From assembly GCA_021018995.1 (NCBI GenBank), contig CM037588.1, positions 79,953,765 through 80,017,764 on the forward strand: a stretch of 64,000 nucleotides of DNA, read 5' to 3'. The notes below the pieces were generated by a model. That model saw only the letters and a program-made list of their open reading frames with translations. It was not told the DNA's origin and ran no database searches. Both the position numbers and the translations under genes were made by a program. Within the stretch, counting starts at the first letter, position 1. Each line of letters starts with the position of its first letter. This stretch comes from Chloranthus sessilifolius. Its lineage: Eukaryota > Streptophyta > Magnoliopsida > Chloranthales > Chloranthaceae. Positions 22,441-34,560 of the stretch are shown here, in pieces.

Positions 22441-23700
22441 TCGATGAGCAAGCCCAAGCTACTGTAAAACCACAAAAGAACTTAACTTTGGCAGTGAAGA
22501 GAAACCTAAGAAGCTACTGATTAGCGCAATGCTTAACTATAAGGACCGCCGACAAATGGCACAAGTCCTGCAGGAACACCTTGACTCTTTTGCATTGTCC
22601 TATGAGGACATACCCGATTTATACCAAAGTTTAGTAGAACATCGCCTCGTCTTAGAATCCGATGCAAAGCATGTTAAACAGAAACTCTAGAGGATGCACC
22701 CACAAACTGCCCTTCAAGTTAAAGAGGAAGTTGACAAATTACACAAAGCCAAATTTATTTGAGTCGTTCTTTACCCTAAGTGGGTTGCCAACATAATACC
22801 TGTCACCAAGAGAGAGGACAGAGTACGAGTTTGCATCAACTTTCGAAACCTCAACCAAGCATGCCCAAAAGATGACTTCCCACTCCCACACATTAATACT
22901 AGTCGACAACACCGCTGGACATGAGATGCTATCCTTTATGGACGGTTTCTCTGGATATAATCAGATCAAATTAGCAGAGTCCAACTAAGAGAAGACTTCC
23001 TTCACCACACCATGGGGAACTTACTGTTACGTCATTATGCCTTTTGGCCTTATGAACGGAGGAGCCACATATCAACGTGTCCTGATGGCTATCTTTCATG
23101 ACATGATGCATAAGTGCATAGAAGTCTACGTCGATGACATATTAGTAAAGTCCCAAATGTGAGTAGGACATGTTGAAGAGCTCTGACTAGTTTTACAGAG
23201 AGCTAAGAAATATCAGCTAAAATTGAACCCAAAGAAATGTGTCTTCGGGATCACTTCTAGAAAATTACTCGGTTTCATAGTTAGCAAGCGAGGGATTGAA
23301 GTTGACCCTGTAAAAGTCAGAGCCAACCTTGAGATGTCGCCTCCCTATAATATCAAAGAATTACGAGGCCTGATAGGAAGATTACAATTTGTCAGAAGAT
23401 TTATCTCCCAGCATTCGAATAGATGTGATCCATTCTACAGGCTACTTAAAGGAGGAGCTGAGTACAAATGCGATGACCAGTGTCAACAAGCCTTTGACAA
23501 CATCAAGAAGTACCTCCTTAACCTAGCAATACTATCTCCACCTGTCCCCAGAAGACCCCTAATTCTATACCTCTCAGCGAACGATAAAGCAATGGGAGTA
23601 ATCCTCGGACAATATGAAGAAGACGGCAAGAGAGAGAAGGCTATCTACTACCTCAGTAGGATGATGGTCGAATACGAATGAAAATACACTTCAATTGAGA
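22441..23700 (+). pseudogene. Reverse transcriptase of TC
   Basis: The order is LSYEDIPDLY, VKEEVDKLHKAKFI, VRVCINFRNLNQACPKDDFPLP, LSFMDGFSGYNQIK, MPFGLMNGGATYQR, YVDDI (23127-23141) and LKLNPKKCVFG. The catalytic Asp pair is intact. A frameshift near 22900 and TAG/TAA/TGA codons at 22688, 22760 and around 22985 and 23160 break it. Several fit C-to-T changes (for example KL*RMHP from CAG). It is Tat-type but distant from T1. Confidence 0.9.
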
Positions 23701-24410
23701 AGACTTGCCTCACATTAGTGTGGGCCTCCACCAAATTATGACACTACTTCAGAGCACATAAAATACTAGTACTACCCTGAATAGAGCCTCTGAAGTATGT
23801 ATTTAAAAAGCTAGCAACATCAGGAAAGATCGCTCGCTGGCATATGCTATTACAAGAATGCGATATCACTTATGCCACATAGAAGTCGATCAAAGGATAA
23901 GCAATTGTCGCTTACCTCACAGATCTCCCACTCTTTAATGATGAACCCATACACGCGGATTTTTCCAATTAGGACCTATTCACAATTCATAACGAAGATC
24001 CCGATAAGACCTCATGGACCCTTTATTTCAACGATGCTCTAAATCACAAAGGAAAAGGCATCGGGATAGTCTTCCTAAGCCTAGAAGGAACTGTCATTCC
24101 TAAAGCTTTTCAATTAGATTTTTTTGTCACTAATAATGTCACAGAATATGAAGCCTTCATAGCTGGACTACTAGCGGCGCTTCAATTAGGTGTTAAACAG
24201 TTAAAAACCATCAGTGATTTCAAACTAATAATTTCACAGGTCATAGGAGAATGAAAAACTAAGGAAAGGACACTAATGGCATACCTAGAAATCACTCAAT
24301 ATTTAGTAAAGAAATTTGAACGAATCTCTTTTACGCACATCCCTAGATTAGAAAATAAGCTCATAGATTCCCTAGCCACACTAGCCTCAGTCATCCAAAT
24401 ACCCATCGGA
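23560..24410 (+). pseudogene. Two RNase H modules of TC
   Basis: The first module is seen as LILYLSANDKAMGVILGQY...KAIYYLSRMMVEYE*KYTSIEKTCLTLVWA. The second, archaeal-type one (about 24008-24410) has YFNDALNHKG where FDGA is expected, so the first catalytic Asp is Asn and the Gly is Asp, both G-to-A type changes. Glu in NVTEYEA and Asp in ISDFKLI are kept. The end ERISFTHIPRLENKLIDSLATLAS matches the equivalent part of T1. Confidence 0.85.
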
Positions 24411-24619
24411 CAAAATACTAAAACCTACTTCATTGAAAAGTTGTCAGTGCCCGCCCACGAGGTAGCATGGACCATTAAGAGAGAGAAGAAGCAATCACCT
24501 CAGAAAAGCACGTCAAGACAGAAACTGAAGTCGCTATGTTCAGATTTGAAAAATCACTGACCGATGATGGACAACCATGGTATTTTGACATCTGAAACTT
24601 CTTGAAATATCAACACGTC

Positions 24620-25841
24620 CCTCCATATGCCATGAAGATCGAACAGAAGACTATAAGGAACCGATGAGCCCGATTCTGCATACTCGATGAAACATTATAC
24701 AAAGAAGCCTTCACTAAAGGAGTACTACTACGATGTGTCACGACTGTCGAAGGACAATATATCATCCGAGAAGCACACGCCAGTGCCTGCAGCGCCCAAT
24801 CTGGTAAACAATGACTCACTGATCAAGTTACACGACAAGGCTATTTCTGGCTGACAATGATCAGAGATTGCCACCTCTACGTCCAATCCTACATGCAATG
24901 CCAAGAACAAGCCTTACTCATCAAAGCTCTATCAGTTGCAGTGAATACTATGACCTCGTCATGGCCATTCTCGATGTGGGCCTTCGATGTCATTGGACCT
25001 TTCACAGACACCGTTGGGAACACTCACAAGCACGTGTTCATTCTTACAGCGACTGAATATTACACCAAATGGGCAGAAGTTGAATCCTACGTCAGAATCA
25101 CCGCTTCAACACTCGCAAGGTTTATCATTCGGAATATCATCACTAGGTTTGGAGTACCCAGGATGTTTCTCACTGACAGCGGACCACAGTTTATCGCTGA
25201 GAAGACGAAGAAGTTATGCAAGAAGTACGACATCGATCTATGCCACTCATCATCGTTCAACCCTCAAGGCAATGGACAAGCAAAAGCTATAAATAAAATG
25301 CTAATTCGAATCCTAAAATACACAGTAGAAATAAGCAAGGGAGCTGACTGGCCTGAACGACTATCAGAAGCACTCTGGGCCTATAGAACCTCTATTCGTA
25401 TGGCCACTGACCAACTCTTTACCTCCTTACCTACGGGATGGAGGCAGTCCTACCATGTGAGATACAAGTACCATCCTTACGGATTCAATTGGATGATGAG
25501 TTATCCTTTGATGAGAGGAGAATTGCCCTACTCACACAGCTAGAGCAGCTCAATAAAACATGTCAAAGGGCAGCTGATCACGCTCAAGTATATCAGTGGA
25601 GAGTGGCCAAGGCTTACAATAAGAATGTCCTTGAATAAACCTTTAATATTGGAGAATTAGTCTTGAAGAAAATTATGCCTTCCAAGCACGCCCACCCAAA
25701 AGGAAAATTGAAATCGAGCTGGGAAGGCCCTTATGTCATAATGGCCGCATACCCTAGAAATGCCTACAAACTGGCGAACCAAGATGGGGAAGAACTCTCT
25801 AGCCCATGGAGCACCATGTACCTTAGAAAATATTACCCTTA
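24620..25841 (+). pseudogene. Integrase of TC
   Basis: A degraded zinc region (EAHASACS...CHLYVQSYMQCQ) is followed by the catalytic core. Asp codons are at 24986 (AFDVIG) and 25175 (LTDSGP). The third acid, expected 36 codons later, is AAA (Lys, 25283-25285) instead of GAA, a G-to-A change that removes catalysis. A frameshift near 25430 leads to MEAVLPCEIQVPSLRI in another frame. The C-terminus GKLKSSWEGPYVI...YLRKYYP ends at 25841. One TAA at 25636 interrupts the tail. Confidence 0.9.
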
Positions 25842-27382
25842 GCCATGCGATCATCACATCCCATGGTTAAATACTTATACTTATCACCTCTGTAGTCGTC
25901 ACGACTCATTCATTGGTCGTACGCCTTCAATTCTCAGAATATCCTTAAGACCTCCGATTTATCGCCCACCTTTTTCTCACTCGGGCAATTTGATTAAAGG
26001 ACTAGGGACCTATCTAACCCCTTTCAAAAGCATAAGTAACACCTGATCCTAATTTCCCTTCCCCCGCCATTGGAGGAGATGTTAGAGCAAAAAAAAATAA
26101 AGATGTTAGGTTCAATCAAAACTCATCATTCTTGTGCTAGCAGGATGCATTCAAATGCATTTATATGTCAAAAGTTGAGTAAGAGCATTACGAGGAGTGA
26201 ACAAGTCAATGTACTCAGGGAAGCATAAGCAGATCGTAAGGACACCCCTGGTAATGTTACTAGAAGTGTATAAGCAAGCTGCGAGGGCACCCTTGATGTC
26301 CCCATACTATTAGATGTCGTCGTAAGGTGGCGGGAGGAAGATAAACACCTGCTAACCATAGAATATGAGATTTTGATGATGCCGAAACATGGCAAAGAGC
26401 TCGATCATGGCATCCTATATCCCCTCAGAGAAAAAGATTATTACTCATCCCTTTTGGGAAGTACTAGATACAAACTATTCCTAGCATCACTGAGCCTTAC
26501 AGGGTACTCCTAGAAATGAAACCGAAAACCAATGAATGATGACTGAAGCAATCACCTACTATACCTGCCATACTTCTCCCTAAGAACCACGGGATAGGAT
26601 GACCACCACCCTAGAATAGACCCCCGTATACAACTGATCTAAGCAAAGAGACCTTCCCCGGTTCGGTGACAGTACTGATCAACTTTTTCTTCAAAACTAA
26701 CTCACCAATTACCCATGACTACTTATAAACCCAAAGTGCTCATCTTGAAACCCTAAAAAGCTCCATTGCATCTTGATGCTGGGGTATTTTTTTGGATTAG
26801 AAGAAGAATCATACTAGAAGTGTCAGCTTATTCATAAAGAAGATAAGAAACGACGAAGTTACCATTCAGAAAGTGCTACCAAAGATACCATATTGCCAAT
26901 CCTATCACACTCCTACACTAGGGCATTTTATTTTTTATTGTTTTGTTATTATTTCTATCTTAGCTAATTGCTTTCCTTGTTGCATTGTTATCATTTTAAA
27001 AAAAAAAAAGAAAAAAAGAAAAGAAAAAAGAAAAAGAAAAAAAAGAGAAAAAAAAGAAAAAAAGAGCACATATCCATTTGTTGCTACCAGACTCCGGTTT
27101 GAGACACTTACCCCCCTTGACAACTAGCAAGGGGGACAATAAAATTACTAACACCATTACTCTCACATGTGCAGATGTGAGGCAACCTTCAACCGTCACC
27201 GGGCTAGCTCAGGAAGCATCTAAGTTCCAATGACGATCGATGGCGCTAAAGCAAAAAAAAGAAGTAAAAGTAGACGTAAGAGGTAACTAAGAGAAAAGGA
27301 GCCAATCAGGTACATTTAAATGAAAAAATCTCTTTATATATATATATATATGTCAAAATCTTTTTCTTTTTACACTTATCAC
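25842..27382 (+). other. Non-coding spacer after TC pol
   Basis: No gene is visible. Around 26215-26320 two copies of a roughly 60-bp unit occur (GCATAAGCAGATCGTAAGGA and the related TGTATAAGCAAGCTGCGAGG). The A-rich run at 26998-27065 gives only low-complexity frames. A short (TA)n tract lies near 27336-27352. Confidence 0.5.
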
Positions 27383-27399
27383 TAGGGGCATCCCCCCTA
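27383..27399 (-). terminator. Hairpin at the 3' side of the TC antisense gene
   Basis: TAGGGG (27383-27388) and CCCCTA (27394-27399) form a stem around CATCC. It is one of three related hairpins in TC, each followed on the plus strand by (T)ACAAC and lying downstream of antisense-strand coding remnants. A role in transcript ending is inferred; plant polyadenylation does not need hairpins. Confidence 0.45.
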
Positions 27400-27584
27400 T
27401 ATATACAACACACACATACACACACCTACTCCCTACGCTGTCGTTGGGATGGTCGAGCGCTGCTGTCCCCGATATCATCAGCTCGGAGGTTCATAGACTG
27501 GTCCTCTAAAAATATAATCCCAGCACTCGGAGTCCTCGGAACTTCTAAATGACAAGGCCCCGCCACAGATCCCCCCTCACTCGT

Positions 27585-29687
27585 CTAGCTAATAGACCGC
27601 CTCGATCGAGAATGAGGAGGATACCTCGTAAGAACCATACGAACAATAGGATCCTCATGAGCATCACCTCTAGCACAATCATGTGTCGTGTGATGAGACT
27701 GCCCAACTGAGGAACCCACAGCCCTCGAATCCGATCCACCAAGGTGATGAGCTAACCTATATATCCTTCGCTCACTCCTCATCAGATGATACTGCAGCTG
27801 ATCTAGGGATGCTTGCATCTTCGCCCGTGTTGTTCGACGAGTAGCCTCTAATGCCTTGGTCTGAATCTTCTGTGTGGCCATCATCTCGACAAACAAGTCC
27901 TTCCTATTCTGCGTCACCCAAAGGACTGGTCTCACCCCAGAAGTGGCTCGCACTCGTGCAGCCTCTAGACGTGCCTCCTCTAGTTGATGAACCTGCATAA
28001 CCACACCAAGTCAAAGTAAAACTAATATATGCATGAACAAAATAAGAAACTTTGAAAAAAAAAGGGAAAGGATTATACCAAGGCTTACCTCTCCTCCAGA
28101 AGTCGCTCGACCGTCTCAGCAATCACTGGATTAGCAGGAGGCATAGAAGGAACAGCAAACGTAGGCGGCTGCAACAAGAACAAACAGATACATATGAAAA
28201 TACTATAATGACAAATAAACTACAAACATAATAACTGAAACATACCTGAGTAGGGATAGGAACAGACACTTGAGGGGGAGCCTCGGGAGAAGAGTCCGAA
28301 ATAGCCTGCACGAAGAACCAAACAAACCAACACAAGATATGTCAGAATAAAATAAAGATGGAATAACCGAAATAGGATTACACCACACCAAAAACTATAC
28401 CTGACTCTCTGGATGTAGAGAGGTAGCAGTCGCCCCCTTCGTCTGAAGATCCTCGGCAACCCGAACGCTGAAATACTGCATGATGTTAGTAAGCTACTAA
28501 GAAAGCAAAACAATGACATCCAACAAACTAATGCAATGACACAAATCGGACAAAAGATTGAATGGAACTTACCATATGATCTAGCTCGGCTCGAAGTTGA
28601 GCCATGCTGGATCCTCCCGACTAGAGGAAGCAATTGAAGATGGATCAAATACTAGGGCGGAACCTCCAGCGGTGAGCTCGGCCCTCTACGAATAATAATA
28701 AGCATATCAGTTGGGAAGCTGACAATGCTAACAATTAAATAAAACCATACTTGTTAAGACACTTATCAATCGATCAATCTCAGATCGTAAGCTAGCCTCC
28801 ACCTCTCTGTCGGCCAGCTGCTGACCGCGTAACAACTCGATCATCGCCATCTGAAGAGCAACCTCATCCTCCCTCAAAGACTGTCCAAAATTAAATAAAA
28901 TGAGGCACCACAACCATGTCAGAATGACCAGAAGATTGAGTCCAGATAATATAAAAAAACATAAATTAACTCACCAAGAGCTGTCGAGTCTCTGCTAGCC
29001 AACTCATCCTCCGCTCCCCTGGCCTAAGCAACCAAGGAGGCTAAGGAGTGCAGCATCTCCTCATTCGGACGAGGAGCACACCCCATCGGCTCCATCGCCC
29101 TATGGAGAGTGTCTAATGCCCCCCACACGCTTGTGATGAGATGGCCCTATTCTAACGCAGCCAACCTCTCCCTCAAAGCTGACACCGACTCCGGCTCACC
29201 AATTATGAAAGAGCCACTCCCATGGAAGGAACGTGTGAAGAGGCACCCGCCACCCAACGCACTAATCCACCACACATACTCCTGGGCATCTGCCTCATCA
29301 CTTGCCCCCCTAACCCTGGTCCCCCAGCTCTAAAATCTGCTCTTTGATGCACCATCCGCTCCGTAAAATTTTGGCCAGGAGGGTTGGTCATCCTCTTCGC
29401 CACTCTATGGCGAATCTCTGCAGGGACTCCCTGAGCGAGCCCTAGCTATCGCACTACTCGAGAAGTGTGAATCTTCTCTCACCCTCATCCTCATTGACCC
29501 CCTACTCAATCTCGAGCACCTCCTCCTTGACCCCCATCTGGTCAACCTCCAACACCTCCTCTCTAACTACCTCCCCAACATCCACCTCCTCGACAACGTC
29601 GGTTCGAACCTTAGAAGTCTCACCTATCTCCACCCCTAACATCCTCTCCAACTCAATATCATGCCTATCACCACCCTCAGACTCCAT
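27585..29687 (-). CDS. TC antisense gene: multi-exon, unknown coiled-coil protein
   Basis: The ATG at 29687 opens an acidic stretch (MESEGGDRHDIELERMLGVE). Later minus-strand exons with GT..AG ends are 28880-28751, 28685-28573, 28475-28401, 28305-28246, 28168-28089 and 27992-27585 (TAG). The first exon reaches a donor at 28975 but is broken by a stop after VLEIE and again later. Introns are 70-130 bp. Exons contain heptad-like Leu/Glu/Arg segments (EDEVALQMAMIELLRGQQLA; HQLEEARLEAARVRA) and a Pro-rich hinge, so a coiled-coil protein is likely. The last exon has RRTTRAKMQASLDQL and a His/Arg-rich end. I do not recognise the family. Not all exon phases fit, so this copy is probably broken. Confidence 0.65.
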
Positions 29688-29699
29688 TCTAGAATGAAG

Positions 29700-29987
29700 A
29701 GCTAGAAGAACTAAAGAAAACAAAAGAAATGGTGCCTAAAACGGATGAACGGATCACAAAATATCACGAAAACACGAAAACTAGAGCACCAAGAAACAAA
29801 GAAATAGAGAATTGAAGACTAAGACAGATCGCACGACGAAAATGAAAAATTTTAAACTATTTATAAGACACGCCAAAATCACATGCTTAAATTCTAACGC
29901 TCAAACCAATCACGCGTTACTCCATCCGCAGTTAATTAGGAATACACGACCGACCTTGGGCGCGTAACAGGATGCACGCAACCAGGA
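29700..29987 (-). promoter_or_regulatory. Upstream region of the TC antisense gene with GCG-type motifs
   Basis: No gene. Words such as AATCACGCGTTACT, GGGCGCGTAACAG and ATGCACGCAACC cluster upstream of the ATG at 29687. They resemble the GCGC words near 32020-32160, 41305-41420 and in the TC LTR (44190-44610). Promoter role is inferred from the position. Confidence 0.4.
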
Positions 29988-30348
29988 TTAAGTGTTAAAC
30001 AGTGAAAAATACCATTTTTTCACCTCATAATTGGACCTTTGGAAGACCCTTGAGGTGTTTAATAATGTATTTTAAGTAGGTTTTATAGATAAGCAATAAA
30101 TTGCAGCCTTAGCACAGTCAGCCAACAAAAAGGGCCAAATAAGCAATCTGCAGCCTCAACCTGTGCTCAAACTCTAACAATCCACAAAGCCTTAGAAACT
30201 CATTGAAGGCCATGAACCTAATTGGGTGCACCTGAGATGAAGTACAATGCCAAGGAATGAAGATTGAATCCACCCAAAGGTGACTGAGGGCAAGACAGAT
30301 GAAAGACAACACATTAGAGGTGCATGCCAGTCAAGAAAGCATATAAAT

Positions 30349-30700
30349 CAAGCTATCGAGGGGTTCTCTTAAGCTACCGAGAGGATCTGGTGCCTAAATG
30401 AGAAGATAGTGAGAGGATCGATTCACATGTCGAGAGGTTCAACTGAATCCGTCGTGCAGTACACTCAATCCTGTCGATACCTGCTAGGTGTGGTCCTCGA
30501 GAGGACGAAAGGAAGTTGTCGACAGGATCTGCGACAACCAACCGACGAGTCGACCATAACCTATCGAGGGGATGAATGAAATGATTTTCAATCCTATCGA
30601 CGAGCACTGTCAATCCTCTCGATAGGTCTACAAACTTGTAGATTTGTATGCAAAGCTAAATAGAACCTGTCAAGAGGATCCCAAAACCTCTCGACACTCG
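30349..30700 (+). promoter_or_regulatory. Array of short CG-centred dyads in the solo LTR U3
   Basis: About 12 copies of a 14-16 bp word related to AACCTATCGATAGGTT occur here, for example CTCTCGATAGG, ATCCTATCGA, GTCCTCGAGAGGAC and AACCTGTCAAGAGGATC. Half-sites appear in both directions. The array is about 260 bp upstream of the TATA box at 30966. A1 has the same array in the same place. Confidence 0.65.
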
Positions 30701-30965
30701 ATTTGGGGAACTACTTAGTTCCTTCTTCAATAGCTGTCCATGCCAGAACCCTGTGCACGTGTTCCAAAGCATGTCAGCGACCCCTGGGGGTATTTTTGGG
30801 ACACAATGGGCCATGCACGGAAATCCTAACGGTATCACATATAGTTGTCAGATGAGAACTAATGGGAGAAGAGCTTCTAAAAGAGAAATTGGCCACATCA
30901 GCATAACAGAATTATTCCCTTGCGTTCTGATTGGCTGAAACGGATTTGAGGATAGAGGAGGAGAG

Positions 30966-30973
30966 TATAAAAA
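30966..30973 (+). promoter_or_regulatory. TATA box of the solo LTR
   Basis: TATAAAAA in the context GAGAGTATAAAAACTTGG lies in the middle of the LTR downstream of the dyad array, as expected for an LTR promoter. Confidence 0.65.
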
Positions 30974-31945
30974 CTTGGAAAAAATGTAAAAAAAATGATC
31001 CAAAAATTGAGAAAACCAGAGCTTAGGGCGAGATCCAATTTTCCAAAATTCTCCCTTCTTCTTCCTCCTTTCTCCCTTCTCTCTTTAGCCAATCATGAGT
31101 GTCTAAACTCTTCTCAGTAGTTAGGGTGAGGTCTTAAGCTGTAAATTGAGAGATTCAAAGGCATTGTATGGAACTGTAAGATGCACAGATTACAGATCTG
31201 AGCATAATCGTGTTGTAATTTTGTAATAAAATTATCGATTTTGAAGGTGATTCTAATCTATATTTCACTTTTTTGTATTTGTTTTCCCTAGGTTGGATAT
31301 TCTTGTAGACGTTAGCCTATGAGAGTCTCATATCCTGGCATCTATTCTAATCAAGATCTTTGAAGTGAAACAATCATTCGGATGGTCTGTGACCATTAAA
31401 GTGGATAGATCATAGCCTTAGGATTGCTTCAATTCTTTAATTGAAATTGGATTCTTATACCTCACCTCTCCAGGGTAACTTGGGAAGCTGGGAGCCAGAA
31501 AAGAGGATTGTAGCAAATTAGATCTTAGCATTGCCATTGATTCCTTTGATTGTCAGTGAGAGACAAATACCCCTAGCTGCTATTCTCATCCTTTGATTTT
31601 TTCATCTCTTCTATATCTCCCCTGATCTTTGTGTTGAATTAGATCGTGATCAGTAGCACTTAATTTTGTAGTTTGTAGTTAAAGTGGCAAAATCCCGAAA
31701 CCTCTCCTCTTTCTTAGATTAGAATAGAGTGTCAGATCCACTATGGATCTGGAGATTTACGGAAAGTTAGACCACATTTTCCTATGGACATACCCTTACT
31801 TACCCTTTTAATACTTGATGCAATAGCTCTGAATACTTGCAGGTCTGTGAGTCTATTTGCCTTGGTGTGTGTGCAATCCATAGATTCCATAATTGTTTGA
31901 TTTTAAACCCCTTTTCGAGCACAAGGTAAACGATCCAACATTAAG

Positions 31946-32719
31946 CACGCAATCACTTCAAGCATCCATACAGTGGCGCGTGAATGCCAATGGTTGCCCG
32001 TACAGTGACCAGCCACCGCCTTAATCATGCGCTCAGTACCTTGCGTTTAATTCGGTCAAATGACCGAAAAATGGCGCATAATTATCTTCTGACACTCTGA
32101 ATATGTGTACTCTCTCCGGCATGCAATTAATTTATGCGCTCGAAGTGAAGTGCGCAATTCCGCAGAAACTCATAAAAAAAAAGAAGAAAAATGCCCAGAA
32201 CATCACATTCACAGGCCTTGAAATAGTTGATCTCCGACACTAATTATCAGCCTAAACCACGCCCCTGGTAAGTCCGATCCAAAACATTCCATGCATAAAG
32301 AAATATCCACCCCGATAACTAAAAGAAAATGCACCAGACCAAACAAAAAAAATGCCCCAACAATACCTATACACTCCAACTAATACCAAACCAAAAAAAA
32401 ACTTAAAAAAAGTGCCCCCCCATCATCCATTCATTTGAAGCAAAACTAATCAAAACAAAAAACACTTGCCCCAACTAAGGCGAAACTAAACAAGAAAAAT
32501 ATCTCCATCGTCCATACACTCCAACCAAGCCCAAACTAAGTCAAAACAAAGAAATGCTCCTAACATGCCCCGATCTAAAGTAAATAAATTAAACAAGTAA
32601 ACTTCACACTCAAAATAAATCAAATAAGCTGCAAAGCAAACTAAACCTGAATTTATAAAAGAAATTAAAATCATAATCCCTTCTTAAATAAATAAAATGA
32701 TTACAAAATACATCGAGGG
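31946..32719 (-). other. TC sequence between solo LTR and LARD
   Basis: No gene. The first part (31975-32160) has GCGC/AATTA words (for example TTAATCATGCGCTCAG and TTATGCGCTCGAAGTG). The second part is A-rich with repeated AAATGCCCC-like words and resembles 40110-40800, so this block is probably an old duplicate within TC. Confidence 0.5.
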
Positions 32720-32724
32720 CATGC

Positions 32725-34560
32725 TGTTGTTGTTCTGAGTGTGTATGATTTATTTGTGTTTTGAAAACATACTTGCAAATGATGCATTGTACTGAATATT
32801 AAAAGGAATATGAAAATATCAGCACAGAGAGAACATAATTAGCCTGCAAGATCAGGGCCAATTGTAGCAAGTTTTAAATGTAAGTGAGTAAAAGATCGTC
32901 CACAGGGAATTGATTTAAAATTTAAGATAAACCTCCAGATCTGAGCTACCAGATCTGACCTTTGATCCTATCTACAAAGCACATAAGATGGGAGGTTGAA
33001 TTTGTCACATTAACTAAATGATAAAAGTAAAAATTAAACTAAGTGATCCAGATCTGAGTTGGGGAAACGTTTGAAGTAAACTTATAAAAATGGAAGTAAT
33101 ATCTAACTCGATTTGGTCTTTGAAATCTAATGAGAATAATGCTGACTCAGAGGTGATCTAATCTTCATCGGCTACAAGCACGGATGTAAGAGAGATAAAT
33201 CTAATTCAAGGATTAGGCTTACACTTATGGCTATAGTGCATCCACTTTAATGGCCACAAACCATCCAATAGTCTTTAATCCAAATCCTCAATTCAGAACA
33301 AGAAACATCACTACAAATGCTGTAAGAGACTAGGTTACAAACACTAATTCTCACTGGATTAATGAATCAAGGGAAATTGCATGCAAAATAATGAATCTAA
33401 AGGAGTCTAATGTACTAAGGAGATCAGAGGGAACCCTTGACATGAGTCCAATGGAGAATGCATAGTTTATAGCAACCTTTTAAAATTCATCTTTACAATT
33501 TACAGAGCACGGCTTAACAGCTCTCGGATTTGCAGTCTTGGATGCAAACTCTCCTTTGAGTTACAGCAGTATCTCACAGCTCTCAAATGCAAGTACAAAG
33601 TAGGCTATTACAAGGATTGCAGACAAGCTGTCTGGCTGGGAAATGGGGGATTAGAAATGAAACTCAAAATCTGGATGCCCAAATTGGGCAAATGCTTCGT
33701 CTATTTATAGCTTTCCCCAGGTCCAGCTCAGATGTGTATCAACCAATCAGAGGTTCTCAGATCTGTATTGACCAATGGTAGTCGAGCACGGGGATCCAGA
33801 TCTGTTCTGGCCAATCATAATTCCTCGATCTGGTTCACCCAATCAGGTGAAAAAGGCATCAATTCTATTATGCATTTTGAAAGTTTGTTAGAGTTTCTAG
33901 AAGTTCCTGCCAAGTTATTCCCTCTCTAGGTGCTCACGTGGGGTGGAATATTCCTTCGCTTCATGCTTAGAACCGTCTGGAATGTCCCTAGGTTTTAAAA
34001 TGCATTGGGACGCGTGCAATAGATTACTGAATTGCCCTTGTTAAAGCTGCAAATCTCCAGAATGCCTCTTCGCACAACTTAGGGGCCTTTTCGCAAAGTG
34101 TTGTGACTCCTGAAGCTCTTTTCGCAATGTTTTGGTTCTATTTGAATTGTGTTTTCTTCTTTTCGCAAAGTTCAATCCTCTCTTCGAACAGTTCAGATGC
34201 TCTTCGAATGCTACGCCTAGAGTTTTATTCCTTTTCGCAGAGTTTCAGGTTCTTATGAAAATCTGTTCTTCTTGAAAAGGACTCGTAGTGCATTTTTCTG
34301 TCAATTGTTCCATACTTCTCTTCCAGGTCTTTGCTTCTTCTATTCAGACCTTTCAACAACTGATGAGGTTGTTTCTTCACTTTCTTCCTTTGGATTGACA
34401 TGGATTGTCATCTTATTGGCACTTTTAAGCTGCTTTTATGGTTAAGCCTGTCTTTATTGTTAGCTGCAACATAAGCACTTAAAACACTTATTTAGTTCTC
34501 TCAAAGGTCTATCAAGACTCAAGTTCAGGGGTGAAAAATGGTATTTTTCACTTGTCAACA
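32725..34560 (-). repeat. LARD LTR A (3' LTR in element direction, 1836 bp)
   Basis: It matches 37785-39598 along its whole length with few substitutions and several short indels, including about 33 bp present here near 33470-33500 and absent from the other LTR. The U3 array lies at about 34060-34280 and a TATAAATA box reads on the minus strand at 33719-33712. The polypurine tract (minus strand GGTCTGGGGG) adjoins it at 34563-34572. Confidence 0.93.
34063..34280 (-). promoter_or_regulatory. TTCGC-type motif array in LARD LTR A
   Basis: Words such as CTTTTCGCAAAG, CTCTTCGAACAG and CCTTTTCGCAGAG repeat about eight times. They are short CG-centred near-dyads located upstream of the TATA box in the direction of the element, at the same relative place as the arrays of the solo LTR and A1 but with a different sequence. 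Confidence 0.6.

Larger units (their letters stand above)
29993..31940 (+). mobile_element. Athila-type solo LTR (1948 bp) with intact target duplication
   Basis: It begins TGTTAAACAGTGAAAAATAC and ends GATCCAACA, and it is flanked by TTAAG at 29988-29992 and 31941-31945. The start is related to the LARD and A1 LTRs, and the end region (from about 31680) to the A1 LTR before its primer site. No primer site or internal region is present, so it is a solo LTR formed by recombination between two LTRs. It lies inside the promoter-side region of the TC antisense gene. Confidence 0.9.

Noticed and set aside
26998-27065. Poly-A-like run as the tail of a LINE or processed gene
   Set aside because: No LINE motif lies upstream, the run is mixed A/G, no target duplication is evident, and similar runs are common in the spacers here.
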